The notes beneath the pieces are model-generated. The model saw nothing but the letters and a program-made list of their open reading frames with translations, ran no database searches and was not told where the DNA came from. A stretch of DNA of 64,000 nucleotides, taken from positions 186,001 through 250,000 of the forward strand of contig NZ_FMDM01000010.1 in assembly GCF_900090105.1 (NCBI RefSeq), written 5' to 3'. The number at the start of each line of letters is the position of its first letter. Position 1 is the first letter of the stretch. Below, piece after piece: positions 51,318 to 60,051 of this stretch. This DNA comes from Micromonospora humi. GTDB lineage: Bacteria; Actinomycetota; Actinomycetes; Mycobacteriales; Micromonosporaceae. Position numbers and translations under genes: made by a program.

Positions 51318-52022
51318 TCAGTGACCCATGCCGAGGCCGCCGTCGACCGGGATGACGGCGCCGGAGATGTAGCCGGCCGCGTCCGAGGCGAGCCAGGTGA
51401 CCACGGCGGCCACCTCCTCCGGCTCGGCGAAGCGGCCGGCCGGGATGGCCTTGCGGTATTCGGTGCGGCGCTCCTCGGGCAGCGCCGCGGTCATGTCGGT
51501 GTCGATGAAGCCGGGGGCCACCACGTTCGCGGTGATGTTGCGGCCGCCCAGCTCGCGGGTGATCGAACGGGCCACGCCGACCAGGCCGGCCTTGCTCGCG
51601 GCGTAGTTGACCTGGCCGGGGCCGCCGTAGAGGCCGACCACCGAGGAGATGAAGATCATCCGGCCCCACCTGGCCCGGAGCATCTTGGTCGAGGCACGCT
51701 TGGCGACCCGGAACGAGCCGGCCAGGTTGGTGTCGACCACCCGGGTGAACTGCTCGTCGGACATCCGCATGATCAGCGTGTCGTCGGTGATGCCGGCGTT
51801 GGCCACCAGCACCTCGACCGGGCCCAGCTCGGCCTCGACGGCGGCGAACGCGGCGTCCACCGACTCGGCGTCGGTCACGTCGCACCGCACCCCGAAGAAG
51901 CCCTCGGGTGCCTCGCCGCTGCGATGGGTCACCGCCACCCGGTCGCCCTGCTTGGCGAAGGCCTGCGCGATGGCCAGCCCGATTCCCCGGTTTCCGCCGG
52001 TCACCAGCACGGTACGGGCCAC
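51318..52022 (-). CDS. fabG: 3-oxoacyl-ACP reductase FabG
   Basis: A 234-residue classical SDR: VLVTGGNRGIGLAIA (NADP loop), NAG in VANAGIT, and the Ser-Tyr-Lys triad in ISSVVGLYGGPGQVNYAASKAG. It reduces beta-ketoacyl-ACP. The GTG at 52022 follows GAGGGGG by 4-5 nt; a TTG at 52040 is in frame. It is the first gene of the fabG-fabI unit and is divergent from the histidine kinase gene. Confidence 0.92.
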   Translation of the reverse strand: MARTVLVTGGNRGIGLAIAQAFAKQGDRVAVTHRSGEAPEGFFGVRCDVTDAESVDAAFAAVEAELGPVEVLVANAGITDDTLIMRMSDEQFTRVVDTNLAGSFRVAKRASTKMLRARWGRMIFISSVVGLYGGPGQVNYAASKAGLVGVARSITRELGGRNITANVVAPGFIDTDMTAALPEERRTEYRKAIPAGRFAEPEEVAAVVTWLASDAAGYISGAVIPVDGGLGMGH

Positions 52023-52177
52023 GGGTCCCCCTCTGCTCAACTGATCTCCCGGTCGGTCGGAGCCTAGGGGTTACCGGCAGGTAAGCGCTAACCCGCCCAG
52101 CTCACCCCCGGGTATGACGAGGAACGTGGTCCCGTGGACCGACGACGTCGACGCCACCGGTCCGTACGCTGCCGATG

Positions 52178-53407
52178 ATGGAGGAACACCCGGCCCGTGT
52201 CGCGTGGCGGGCGCTGCGTCGCGCCGTCTGGGCCGCGGACCCGCCGCCCGCCCGGCCGGCGTCGACACGCTGGCCGGCGCTGGCGCCGTACCTCGGGCCG
52301 ATCGGCCTCCTCGCCGTGGTCGGGTTGTTCGCCGCGACCCTGGCCAGCGAGAACGAGAGACATCTGCCCGGGCTCGTCACCATCGTCTTCGCGGCGTTGA
52401 CCGTGGCGCCGCTGCTCGCCCTGCCGCGCCGTCCGCTGCTGGCCTGGCGGCTCACCGTGGTGGCGCTCAGCGTCTGCACCTTCAACCCGCCGGCCGGCGC
52501 GCCCTGGCCGTGGAACCCGGTGCTGGTGCTCGGCTCGCTGCTGGTGGTCGCGGTGGTGGCCGCGCGCGTCGACCGACCGGTGCTGGTGTGGGTGGGCCTG
52601 ATCACCTCGGTACCGGTCCTCACGCTGGTCGACCGCAACAACCAGGTCGGCGTCCTCGCCCTGCTTTTGACCCTGCTGGTCCTCGGCGACCTGGTCCGGG
52701 GCAACCGGACGTCGCGACGCGCGCTGGCCGCGCAGACCGCGCTCAGCGAACGGGAGGCCGAGCGCCGGGCCGTGCTGGAGGAGCGCGCTCGGATCGCCCG
52801 GGAGATGCACGACGTGGTCGCCCACCACATGTCGATGATCGCCGTGCAGGCCGAGACCGCGCCCTACCGCCTCGCCGACGTGCGGGAACCGGCCCGGCAG
52901 GAGTTCGTCGCCATCGCCGACGCCGCCCGCGAGGCCCTGACCGACATGCGACGGCTGCTGGGGGTGCTGCGCAGCGAGCCCACCGGCCCGCAGACCGCCC
53001 CGCAGCCCGGGCTCGCCGACCTCGACGGCATGGTGGACGGGGCCCGCCGCGCCGGCCTGCCGGTCCGGCTGGAGGTGGACGAGCCGCTCGCGGCGGTTCC
53101 CGGGCCGGTCGGGCTGGCGGCGTACCGGATCGTGCAGGAGGGGCTGGCGAACGCGGCCCGGCACGCCCCCGGCGGGGAGGTCCGGGTCGTCGTCCGCGCG
53201 ACCGCCGGCGCGCTGACGGTACGGATCGTCAACACCGCCGGTTCGCCGGGTTCGCCGGCCGGCGAGCGGGGCAGCGGCCACGGCGTCACCGGCATGCGCG
53301 AGCGGGCGCGGGCGCTCGGTGGCGCCTTCACCGCCGGGCCGCTCGACGACGGGGGGTACGCCGTCGACGCGCGGCTGCCGTACGAGGAAGAGGGTGCGAC
53401 GCGATGA
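52178..53407 (+). CDS. NarL/DesK-type sensor histidine kinase
   Basis: About 409 residues: four or five membrane spans (about 40-165), the HisKA_3 dimerisation domain with the phospho-acceptor His in RIAREMHDVVAHHMS, and an HATPase domain (IVQEGLANAARHAPGG; GSGHGVTGMRERARALGG). There is no large extracellular domain, so it probably senses a membrane signal. ATGs at 52175 and 52178 follow TACGCT (52165-52170), with the second at the typical leaderless distance of 7 nt. It overlaps its response regulator gene by 4 bp. Confidence 0.9.
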   Translation: MEEHPARVAWRALRRAVWAADPPPARPASTRWPALAPYLGPIGLLAVVGLFAATLASENERHLPGLVTIVFAALTVAPLLALPRRPLLAWRLTVVALSVCTFNPPAGAPWPWNPVLVLGSLLVVAVVAARVDRPVLVWVGLITSVPVLTLVDRNNQVGVLALLLTLLVLGDLVRGNRTSRRALAAQTALSEREAERRAVLEERARIAREMHDVVAHHMSMIAVQAETAPYRLADVREPARQEFVAIADAAREALTDMRRLLGVLRSEPTGPQTAPQPGLADLDGMVDGARRAGLPVRLEVDEPLAAVPGPVGLAAYRIVQEGLANAARHAPGGEVRVVVRATAGALTVRIVNTAGSPGSPAGERGSGHGVTGMRERARALGGAFTAGPLDDGGYAVDARLPYEEEGATR

Positions 53408-54066
53408 TCCGGGTGCTGATCGCCGACGACCAGGCGATGGTGCGGCAGGGGTTCGGCGCGCTGCTGAGCGCCCAGCCGGACCTCCTCGTGGTCGGCGACG
53501 CCGCCGACGGCGCGGAGGCGGTGACCGAGGCCCGCCGGCTGGACCCGGACGTGGTGCTGATGGACGTGCGGATGCCCGTGCTCGACGGGCTCGCGGCGAC
53601 CCGCCGGCTGCTCGGCGACGCCCGGGCCGAGCGGCCCCGGGTACTCGTCCTGACCACCTTCGACCTCGACGACTACGTCTACGAGGCGCTGCGCGCCGGG
53701 GCGAGCGGCTTCCTGCTCAAGGACGCGCCCGCCGCGGATCTCGTGCACGCCGTGCGGGTCGTGGCGGCCGGCGACGCGCTCCTCGCCCCGGCGGTCACCC
53801 GACGGCTCATCGCCGACTTCGCCGCCCGCCCCGACCACCGCCGGCCCCGCCCCACCGACCTGGCCGGGTTGACGCCCCGGGAGGTCGACGTGCTCCGCCT
53901 CATCGCCCGCGGTCGCTCGAACGCGGAGATCGCCGCCGACCTGGTGGTCGCCGAGCAGACCGTCAAGACCCACGTCGGGCGGATCCTGGCCAAGCTGCGG
54001 CTGCGCGACCGGGCGCAGGCCGTCGTGGTCGCGTACGAGACGGGGTTGGTGGCGGCCGGCGAGTAG
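53404..54066 (+). CDS. LuxR/NarL-family response regulator
   Basis: A 220-residue regulator: receiver domain (about 1-120) with acidic pair LIADDQ and phospho-acceptor Asp in VLMDVRMP, then a C-terminal LuxR HTH (LTPREVDVLRLIARGRSNAEIA...VKTHVGRILAKLRLRDR). It is coupled to the kinase by an ATGA overlap. It probably regulates the adjacent hydrolase-acyltransferase genes, but no binding site could be identified. Confidence 0.9.
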   Translation: MIRVLIADDQAMVRQGFGALLSAQPDLLVVGDAADGAEAVTEARRLDPDVVLMDVRMPVLDGLAATRRLLGDARAERPRVLVLTTFDLDDYVYEALRAGASGFLLKDAPAADLVHAVRVVAAGDALLAPAVTRRLIADFAARPDHRRPRPTDLAGLTPREVDVLRLIARGRSNAEIAADLVVAEQTVKTHVGRILAKLRLRDRAQAVVVAYETGLVAAGE

Positions 54067-54163
54067 CTCCCCGGTGGGACGCCGGGAACGGCTCCCCGGA
54101 GTGACGACGGCGCGGTGGCCGCCCGCGCACTCTCCCTCGTGACCGCTTCGAGGGGAGACGACG

Positions 54164-55051
54164 ATGAGGTGGATTCGCATCGGCCGGACGGCCGCGGCCG
54201 TGCTGCTCGGCCTCGGGCTGCTGGTGCCGGACCGACAGGTGGCCGTCGCCGCGCCGAGTTACGTCGAGGCGTACCCGGTGACGGCGGCGCGGATGCGGGC
54301 GGCCGGGGCCCCGTACGCCGGGTGGGCCGCCGCCGGCCGGCGGTTCCTGGCCTTCGACCGGGGCGGCGGCCTCGCCGTGGAGGTGCTCGGCGACCTGGCC
54401 GGCGCGGAGCGGATCGTGGTGCTGGTGCCCGGCGCGCGCACCCGGCTGTCCGACTTCGACAGGGGGCTGGGCGGGGTGGCCGGGCGCGCGCCGGCCCGGC
54501 AGGGACGCGCCCTGTACCACGCGTTGCGGACCACCGCCCCCACGGCGCGGGTCGCCGTGCTGGTCTGGCTCGGCTACCCCCCGCCCGACTCGGTGGCGGC
54601 AGCGGCCGGCACGGCCCCCGCGCGCCGGGGCGCCCGCGCCCTCGCGGCCCACCTGCGGACGTTGGCCGACCGCCGGCCGACCGCCCGGGTCACCCTCGTC
54701 GGGCACAGCTACGGCGCGGTAGTGGTCGGTCTCGCCGCCCGCGCGGCGCCGCCCACCGTCACGGACGTGGTGACGCTCGGCGGGGTGGGGCTCGGCGTGG
54801 ACCGGGCCACCGACCTGGTTCCGGTGCGGGTGTGGGCGGCGGAGGCCACCACCGACTGGATCCACCGCGTGCCCGCGGTGCGCCTGCCCGGGCTGGGGCA
54901 CGGGATCCGCCCCGGTGACCCGGCGTTCGGCGCCCGGCGACTGCCCACCGGCGGGGTGGCCGGGCACGACGGCTACCTGTCCGAGGGCGGCGGCACCACG
55001 GCGGCGGTGGCGTCCGTGGTGCTCGGCGGCGACCCGGAGGTGACCCGGTGA
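54164..55051 (+). CDS. Secreted alpha/beta hydrolase (DUF1023-like)
   Basis: A 295-residue protein with a signal peptide (MRWIRIGRTAAAVLLGLGLL, cleavage near VAVAAPS). An alpha/beta-hydrolase core follows: IVVLVPGARTRLSDF, the nucleophile elbow VTLVGHSYGAVV (Ser) and a late His (LGHGIRP or AGHDGYL). The DUF1023 family contains such actinobacterial hydrolases. GAGGGGAG lies 6 nt before the ATG. Its stop overlaps the next gene by 4 bp, so both products may act on the same surface molecule. Confidence 0.82.
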   Translation: MRWIRIGRTAAAVLLGLGLLVPDRQVAVAAPSYVEAYPVTAARMRAAGAPYAGWAAAGRRFLAFDRGGGLAVEVLGDLAGAERIVVLVPGARTRLSDFDRGLGGVAGRAPARQGRALYHALRTTAPTARVAVLVWLGYPPPDSVAAAAGTAPARRGARALAAHLRTLADRRPTARVTLVGHSYGAVVVGLAARAAPPTVTDVVTLGGVGLGVDRATDLVPVRVWAAEATTDWIHRVPAVRLPGLGHGIRPGDPAFGARRLPTGGVAGHDGYLSEGGGTTAAVASVVLGGDPEVTR

Positions 55052-56241
55052 GCCGCGACCCGGTCGTCGACGCGCTGCGCGCCGTCGCGATCGGCGGGGT
55101 CGTGCTCGGGCACTGGCTGGTCACCGCGCTCGTGGTCGGCCAGGACGGCACGCTCGCCACGGCCAGCCCACTGGCCACCATGCCGGCGCTGGCGCCGGCG
55201 AGCTGGGTGTTGCAGACGCTCGGCCTGTTCTTCTTCGCCGCCGGTTACGCGTCCACCCGCTCGTCGGACCGGCACGGCACGGCCCGACGACTGGGCCGGC
55301 TGCTGCGGCCGACGCTGGCGCTGCTCGGGGTGGGCGCCACTCTGCTGCTCAGCGCGATCGTCCTCGGCGTGCCGGACGCGACCCTGTCGGTGGCGCTGAC
55401 GCTCGCGGTCAGTCCGCTGTGGTTCCTGCTGCCGCTGCTGGCGTTCTCCGTCTCGGCCGGCCCGCTGCGCTCCGCCGTACGCCGCTGGGGTCCGCTGCGC
55501 TGCGCCGGCACGGCGGCGGCCGTGGTGGCTGCCCTGGATCTCGCCGGCGGCGCGCTGCCCGGTCGGCTCCCGGCCGCGGTGCTGGCGGCCTGGTCGGTGC
55601 CGTGGCTGCTCGGCGTCGCGCACGCCGACGGGCGGCTGACCGGCCGCCGGGCCGGCGCGGCGCTGGCGGTGACCGGCGCGGTGGGGATCGCCGCGGCGAT
55701 CGCGGCCGGCTACCCGGTGAGCGCGGTGGGGGTACCCGGCGCGGCGACGTCCAACCTGCACCCGCCGTCGCTGTTCGCGGTGGCCCTGGCGGTGGCGCAG
55801 GTCGGGTTCGCGGTGCTGCTGCGCCCGGCGCTGGCCGGACTGCTGAGCCGGCCGGCGGTGGCCGGCGCGGTGACCGCGGTCAACCGGCGCGCGGTGCGGA
55901 TCTACCTGTGGCACCAGCCGGTACTGGTCGGCGTGACCGCCCTGCTCGCCCACCTGGCGCTCCTGCCCGGGCTGCACACCGCGCCGACCGGGCCGGGCTG
56001 GCTGTTCGCCCGGCTGTGCTGGCTGCCGGTGCTGGCCGCGGTCCTGGCGTTGGTGACCGGTGCGCGGACCGCGCCGGACGGCCCGCCCGGACGCGCGGCA
56101 CGAGCGCTCCCGGTGTACGCTGATCGCTGTCTGCGGGCCGATGTGCGCCCGCGTTCCGGGCCCCGCCGACCGCAGGAGGTGATCGCTGTGCGAGATAGCG
56201 ATCCTCCCAGTCGTGGCCGGGCCCACCGTCAGCCCCGCTGA
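55048..56241 (+). CDS. Membrane acyltransferase-like protein (AT-3 type)
   Basis: A 397-residue protein with about ten membrane spans. It starts RDPVVDALRAVAIGGVVLGHW, the AT-3 helix with its conserved His, and FFFAAGYASTRS follows; YLWHQPVLVGVTALLAH is a late span. The GTG overlaps the stop of the hydrolase gene (GTGA). The last 60 residues are hydrophilic and Arg/Pro-rich, unusual for the family. They coincide with the leader region at 56174-56241, so part of this tail may be only formally coding. Confidence 0.78.
   Translation: MSRDPVVDALRAVAIGGVVLGHWLVTALVVGQDGTLATASPLATMPALAPASWVLQTLGLFFFAAGYASTRSSDRHGTARRLGRLLRPTLALLGVGATLLLSAIVLGVPDATLSVALTLAVSPLWFLLPLLAFSVSAGPLRSAVRRWGPLRCAGTAAAVVAALDLAGGALPGRLPAAVLAAWSVPWLLGVAHADGRLTGRRAGAALAVTGAVGIAAAIAAGYPVSAVGVPGAATSNLHPPSLFAVALAVAQVGFAVLLRPALAGLLSRPAVAGAVTAVNRRAVRIYLWHQPVLVGVTALLAHLALLPGLHTAPTGPGWLFARLCWLPVLAAVLALVTGARTAPDGPPGRAARALPVYADRCLRADVRPRSGPRRPQEVIAVRDSDPPSRGRAHRQPR
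56174..56208 (+). promoter_or_regulatory. Perfect Shine-Dalgarno inside a hairpin, with an in-frame 17-codon frame
   Basis: AGGAGGTGATC (56174-56184) is fully complementary to the 3' end of 16S rRNA and lies 8 nt before a GTG (56188). That frame ends at 56241 after 17 codons (MRDSDPPSRGRAHRQPR), in the same frame as the acyltransferase end. The arms GATCGCT (56181-56187) and AGCGATC (56197-56203), extended by GGAGG/CCTCC, would put the Shine-Dalgarno and start codon in a hairpin. It looks like a translated leader upstream of the peptide gene at 56426. No known riboswitch class was recognised. Confidence 0.5.
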
Positions 56242-56425
56242 GCCACGGCTCGGTCGACGCGGCTGACCCGCTTCCCGCCCTCCGCACCGCATCCACTCCC
56301 CGGCCCGCGTCGCCGGGGGTGGCCCTGCCGCGCGGCGGAGCACCCGGTCACGACTTCGTGTGCGTCTTTCCTGGTCCCCCTCGCGGCCCGCGTCACCGGG
56401 CCGACCGTCGCCACGGAGCACAACC

Positions 56426-56512
56426 ATGAGCCGTTACGCCGCACCGCTGGGCTTCACCCTCGCCGCCGTCTGGGTGGCGGTCCTGTTCGTCCTGGCCGGC
56501 GGCGGTCACTGA
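56426..56512 (+). CDS. 28-residue single-span membrane peptide
   Basis: A short frame with a proper Shine-Dalgarno (CGGAG, 7 nt before the ATG) encodes a peptide that is almost entirely one membrane helix: MSRYAAPLGF, a hydrophobic run through VWVAVLFVLA, then GGGH. It sits 185 bp after the acyltransferase stop and 21 bp before the convergent VWA gene end. The region 56242-56425 holds no other gene. No known small protein was recognised; it could be a subunit of a nearby membrane complex. Confidence 0.55.
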   Translation: MSRYAAPLGFTLAAVWVAVLFVLAGGGH

Positions 56513-56533
56513 CCGCCGCCGGCCCGGCCCGGC

Positions 56534-57484
56534 TCAGACCAGGCGGGACGTCCAGAGCAGACTCAACCCGCCGGCGCAGAGCGCCAGGAGCAACGCGACG
56601 CCCGCGTACCACTGGGTGATCTCGCGTGGCTCCGTGCGGTAGCCGATCGAACTGCCCATGTCCTGGTAGACCTGCTTCAGCTCGCTCACCGACGCGGCCT
56701 CGTAGAAGAAGCCCTGGGTGGTCTCCGCGAGCTGGGACAACGCGGTGCGGTCCACCGGCACCCGCTGGAGCTGGCCGCCGATGTCCACCTGGCCCGAGTC
56801 GGTGCCGAACGCGATGGTGGAGACCGGCACGTTCGCCGCCTGCGCCGCCGCTGCCGCCTCCTCCACCGAACGCCCCGACGTGCGGTAGCCGTCGGAGAGC
56901 AGCACGATCCGGGCCGGCGGGATGCCGGCGGCGCCGTCGGCCGGCACCGACCGGATCGCCTCCAGGCAGGTGAACACCGCCTCGCCGGTGGCGGTCGCCT
57001 CGGCCAGCACCAGCCCGTCGATGGCGGTGGTCACCGCGCCCCGGTCCTTGGTCGGCGCCACCAGCACGTTCGCCGACTTGGCGAACGAGACCAGCCCCAG
57101 GTTGTAGCTCTCCGGCAGCTCGCCGACGAACTGCTTCGCCGCCTCCTGCGCCGCCTCCAACCGGTTCGGCGCCACGTCGTCGGCCTGCATGGACAGCGAC
57201 ACGTCGATGGCGAGCATCACGGTGGCCCGCTCCAGCGGCTCCCGGGTGTCGATCGCCGGCCGGGCCAGCCCGGTGGCCAGCACCAGCAGGCAGAGCAGGA
57301 ACACCGTCGCCGCCGCGTGCCGGCGCCAGCCCAGCCCCTTCGGCGCGACGGTGCGCAGCAGGTCGACGTTGGTGAACCGCAGGGCGTACTGCCGGCGGTG
57401 CAACTGCCGCCAGACGTACGCGGCGGCGAGGGCGAGCACCGGCAGCACGGCCAGCAGCCACCACGGTTGCAGAAAACGGATCAT
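56534..57484 (-). CDS. VWA-domain membrane protein (BatA-like)
   Basis: A 316-residue protein: an N-terminal span (WWLLAVLPVLALAAAYVW), a second at about 60, a von Willebrand A domain (about 88-280) with the MIDAS motif DVSLSM and a later T/D (LLSDGYRTSG), and a C-terminal span (WYAGVALLLALCAGGLSLLW). It matches M. tuberculosis Rv1481. It probably works as a metal-dependent partner of the MoxR ATPase at the cell envelope. The ATG overlaps the DUF58 stop by 4 bp. Confidence 0.9.
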   Translation of the reverse strand: MIRFLQPWWLLAVLPVLALAAAYVWRQLHRRQYALRFTNVDLLRTVAPKGLGWRRHAAATVFLLCLLVLATGLARPAIDTREPLERATVMLAIDVSLSMQADDVAPNRLEAAQEAAKQFVGELPESYNLGLVSFAKSANVLVAPTKDRGAVTTAIDGLVLAEATATGEAVFTCLEAIRSVPADGAAGIPPARIVLLSDGYRTSGRSVEEAAAAAQAANVPVSTIAFGTDSGQVDIGGQLQRVPVDRTALSQLAETTQGFFYEAASVSELKQVYQDMGSSIGYRTEPREITQWYAGVALLLALCAGGLSLLWTSRLV

Positions 57485-58422
57485 CGGGTCGTCCCTCGGG
57501 TACGGGCGTGCCGTTGCGCGGCGACGAAACGCACCATGTCCAGCAGCCAGTCTCGGTCGGTACGCAGGCGCAGGTGAGCCGCGCCGGCGGCGCGCAGCTC
57601 GGCGGCGATGGCCCCGCGTTGGGCGGCCGCCGCCTCGGCGTACCGGCGGCGCAGGCCGGGGTCGGCGGTCTGCACCTCGTGCAGCTCGCCGCTCTCCGGA
57701 TCGACCACCGGCAGCACCCCCACGTCGGGCAGTTCCAGTTCACGCGGGTCGACCACCTCGACGGCCAACACGTCGTGACGGACCCGCAGCTTACGCAGCG
57801 GCCGGCCCCACTGCTGCGGTGGCGAGAGGAAGTCGGAGATCACCACCGCCACCCCGCGCCGTCGCGGCGGCCGGTTGAGCATCTCGACCAGCGCGCCGAG
57901 ATCGCCGCGCCCGGGCCGTACCTCGGTGCCGGCGACGGCACGCAGCAGCCCCTGCGCCTCCTTGCGGCCGGCCCGGGCGGGCAGCCGCAGCAGCGTCCCC
58001 GGCCCGCCGGCCGTCGCGCCGGCGCCGACGACCGCGCCGATCCGGTTACCGCCGCGCACGGTGAGGTGGGCCAGCGCGGCCACGGCGGCGACCGCCACGT
58101 CACGCTTGAGCCACCGCCCGGTGCCGAAGTCCAGGCTGGCCGACAGGTCGACCGCCAACCACGTCTCCAGCTCGCGGTCGGCCACCGTCCGCCGTACGTG
58201 CGGCATGGTGGTGCGGGCGGTGACCGGCCAGTCCATCCGGCGTACGTCGTCACCGGGGCGGTATTCGCGGGACTCCCCCGCCTCGCTGCCCGGGCCGGGC
58301 AGCAGGCCGGCGTAGTCGCCCTGGAGCAACCCGTCCAGCTTCCGGGTGACCATCAGCTGCAACCGGGCCAGCACGGCGCCCGAGCGGTCGCCGGTGGTCG
58401 GCAGCCGGGTGGGCGGGGTCAC
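57481..58422 (-). CDS. DUF58-domain protein (MoxR partner)
   Basis: A 313-residue soluble protein with the DUF58 signature RREYRPGDDVRRMDWPVTAR-like block (seen as ESREYRPGDDVRRMDWPVTA) and a VWA-like fold after it (LAVDLSASLDFGT). It matches Rv1480. It is coupled on both sides: its GTG overlaps the MoxR stop (GTGA), and its stop overlaps the VWA gene start. The three form the moxR-DUF58-VWA operon, thought to be a chaperone-like system for envelope proteins. Confidence 0.9.
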   Translation of the reverse strand: MTPPTRLPTTGDRSGAVLARLQLMVTRKLDGLLQGDYAGLLPGPGSEAGESREYRPGDDVRRMDWPVTARTTMPHVRRTVADRELETWLAVDLSASLDFGTGRWLKRDVAVAAVAALAHLTVRGGNRIGAVVGAGATAGGPGTLLRLPARAGRKEAQGLLRAVAGTEVRPGRGDLGALVEMLNRPPRRRGVAVVISDFLSPPQQWGRPLRKLRVRHDVLAVEVVDPRELELPDVGVLPVVDPESGELHEVQTADPGLRRRYAEAAAAQRGAIAAELRAAGAAHLRLRTDRDWLLDMVRFVAAQRHARTRGTTR

Positions 58423-59525
58423 GGTCGCTGCCCGGGCCACCCGTTGGGGCCGACGGCCGGCGGCGGTGGCGTGGCCTGCTGGCGGGGTGCCACCGCGGGC
58501 AACGGGATGGTCGACATCACCCGGTGCACGATGTGGTCGGCCGGCACGTCGTCGGCGAGCGCGTCGTAGCTGAGCACCAGCCGGTGGCGCAGGATGTCCG
58601 GCGCGATGTCCTGCACGTCCTGCGGCAGCGCGTAGTCCCGGCCCCGCAGCAGCGCCAGCGCGCGGGTGGCCCGGACCAGGCCGAGCGAGGCGCGCGGACT
58701 GGCGCCGTACTGGATGAGCTGGGCCACGTCGGGCATGCCGTGCTCGGCGGGGGCGCGGGTGGCGAGCACCAGCCGGACCGCGTAGTCGACCAACGCGTTG
58801 TGCACGAAGACCTGGTCGGCCTTGCGCTGGAGGGCGATCAGGTCGGGGGTGTCGAACACCGGGGCCGGCTCGGGCGGCGCCACACCCATCCGGTAGACGA
58901 TCTCGCGCTCCTCGGCGTCGGTCGGATAGCCCACCACGATCTTCATCAGGAACCGGTCGCGCTGCGCCTCGGGCAGCGGATAGACGCCCTCCTGCTCGAT
59001 CGGGTTCTGGGTGGCCATCACCAGGAACGGGTCCGGCACCCGGTGGGACTCGCCGCCGATGGAGACCTGCCGCTCGCTCATCACCTCGAGCAGCGCCGAC
59101 TGCACCTTGGCCGGCGCGCGGTTGATCTCGTCGGCGAGCAGGAAGTTGACGAACACCGGGCCCAGCTCGACGTCGAACTTCTCGCTGGACTGCCGGTAGA
59201 TGCGGGTGCCCATGATGTCGGCGGGCACCAGGTCCGGGGTGAACTGCACGCGGGCGAAGGAACCACCGACGACCTGGGCGAGCGTCTCCACGGCGAGCGT
59301 CTTGGCGACCCCGGGCACCCCCTCCAGCAGGCAGTGTCCCCTCGCCAGCAACGCGACGAACATCCGCTCGACCATCCGGTCCTGACCGACGATCACCCGC
59401 TTGATCTCGAACAGCGCCCGCTCCAGCAGCGTGGCGTCCTGCGCCGGGGTGGTGGTGGCCGGTGGCGGCGCGTCCGGCGGCGCCTCGGTCGGGTTCGGCA
59501 CGTCGGGCGTGGTCGGCTGGGCCAC
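58419..59525 (-). CDS. moxR: MoxR-family AAA+ ATPase
   Basis: A 368-residue AAA+ ATPase with a Walker A-like LEGVPGVAKTLAVETLA, Walker B FLLADEINRAPAKVQ, sensor 1 ATQNPIEQEGVYPLPEAQRDRF and sensor 2 SPRASLGLVRA. It matches MoxR1 (Rv1479). The GTG at 59525 has GGAGG 5 nt upstream; an ATG at 59579 is also in frame. The first 30 residues are Pro/Thr-rich and not conserved. It is the first gene of a three-gene operon. Confidence 0.92.
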   Translation of the reverse strand: MAQPTTPDVPNPTEAPPDAPPPATTTPAQDATLLERALFEIKRVIVGQDRMVERMFVALLARGHCLLEGVPGVAKTLAVETLAQVVGGSFARVQFTPDLVPADIMGTRIYRQSSEKFDVELGPVFVNFLLADEINRAPAKVQSALLEVMSERQVSIGGESHRVPDPFLVMATQNPIEQEGVYPLPEAQRDRFLMKIVVGYPTDAEEREIVYRMGVAPPEPAPVFDTPDLIALQRKADQVFVHNALVDYAVRLVLATRAPAEHGMPDVAQLIQYGASPRASLGLVRATRALALLRGRDYALPQDVQDIAPDILRHRLVLSYDALADDVPADHIVHRVMSTIPLPAVAPRQQATPPPPAVGPNGWPGQRP

Positions 59526-59767
59526 CGGTCCTCCACAGCTGGGTCGTCGTCGCGGCGTGATGCGTGTCAAGACTGTCATGCCTTGCTGAGAGCCGGAGGT
59601 GGGAGAGGCACGATTTTCGCCGCGCCGTGACCGGCCGCACGGAAAACGCTGAACACGGGTGGACAACTGGGGGTCCGGCGCGTGTACGATTCACCCCGTC
59701 GCCGGGCGGCTCCCCCCGTGGCCGCCCGGCGCTAAAACTCCCGGCGTGCGGCCCTAGACTCGCCCCG

Positions 59768-59995
59768 GTGACCACTCCCACCCCGGACGACGCGCTGATC
59801 TGCTCGGCGCGGGGGTGCCGTGCCCCCGCGACCTACCAGTTGCGCTGGCAGAACCCCCGCCTCCACACGCCGGACCGGCGCAAGACGTGGCTGGCCTGCC
59901 CGGCGCACCGCACGTCGCTGGGGGACTTCCTCGACGCGCGCGGCTTCCTGCGCGAGGTGGTGCCGCTGCCCGGATCGCCTACGCTCGAATCGTGA
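59768..59995 (+). CDS. Small CxxxxC...CxxH protein (putative zinc binding)
   Basis: A 75-residue soluble protein with ICSARGCRAPATYQLRWQNP (Cys pair), then TWLACPAHRTSLGDFL (Cys-x2-His), a likely zinc site. Such proteins are widespread in actinobacteria, often mislabelled as acetone carboxylase. The GTG follows TAGACT (59755-59760) by 7 nt, so it is leaderless. Its stop overlaps the GTG of a 19-codon frame, which in turn overlaps the PH-domain gene, so it is the first gene of a tightly coupled operon. Confidence 0.8.
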   Translation: MTTPTPDDALICSARGCRAPATYQLRWQNPRLHTPDRRKTWLACPAHRTSLGDFLDARGFLREVVPLPGSPTLES

Positions 59996-60051
59996 GCGAG
60001 CAGACGATCAGGCCCCACCCCGCCGGCGGACGCGGCGGTCCCACCCGGTGA
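59992..60051 (+). CDS. 19-codon coupling peptide
   Basis: A GTG at 59992 overlaps the stop of the previous gene (GTGA) and its own TGA overlaps the GTG of the next gene (GTGA). The peptide would be MSEQTIRPHPAGGRGGPTR. It also has TACGCT (59980-59985) 6 nt upstream, so it could start a leaderless transcript itself. The layout lets ribosomes move from the first to the third frame without a gap. Whether the peptide itself has a role is unknown. Confidence 0.5.
   Translation: MSEQTIRPHPAGGRGGPTR

Noticed and set aside
56174..56425. A known riboswitch or tRNA-like element in the leader
   Set aside because: No cloverleaf, and no conserved core of the riboswitch classes I know could be matched. 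Only the Shine-Dalgarno hairpin is supportable.
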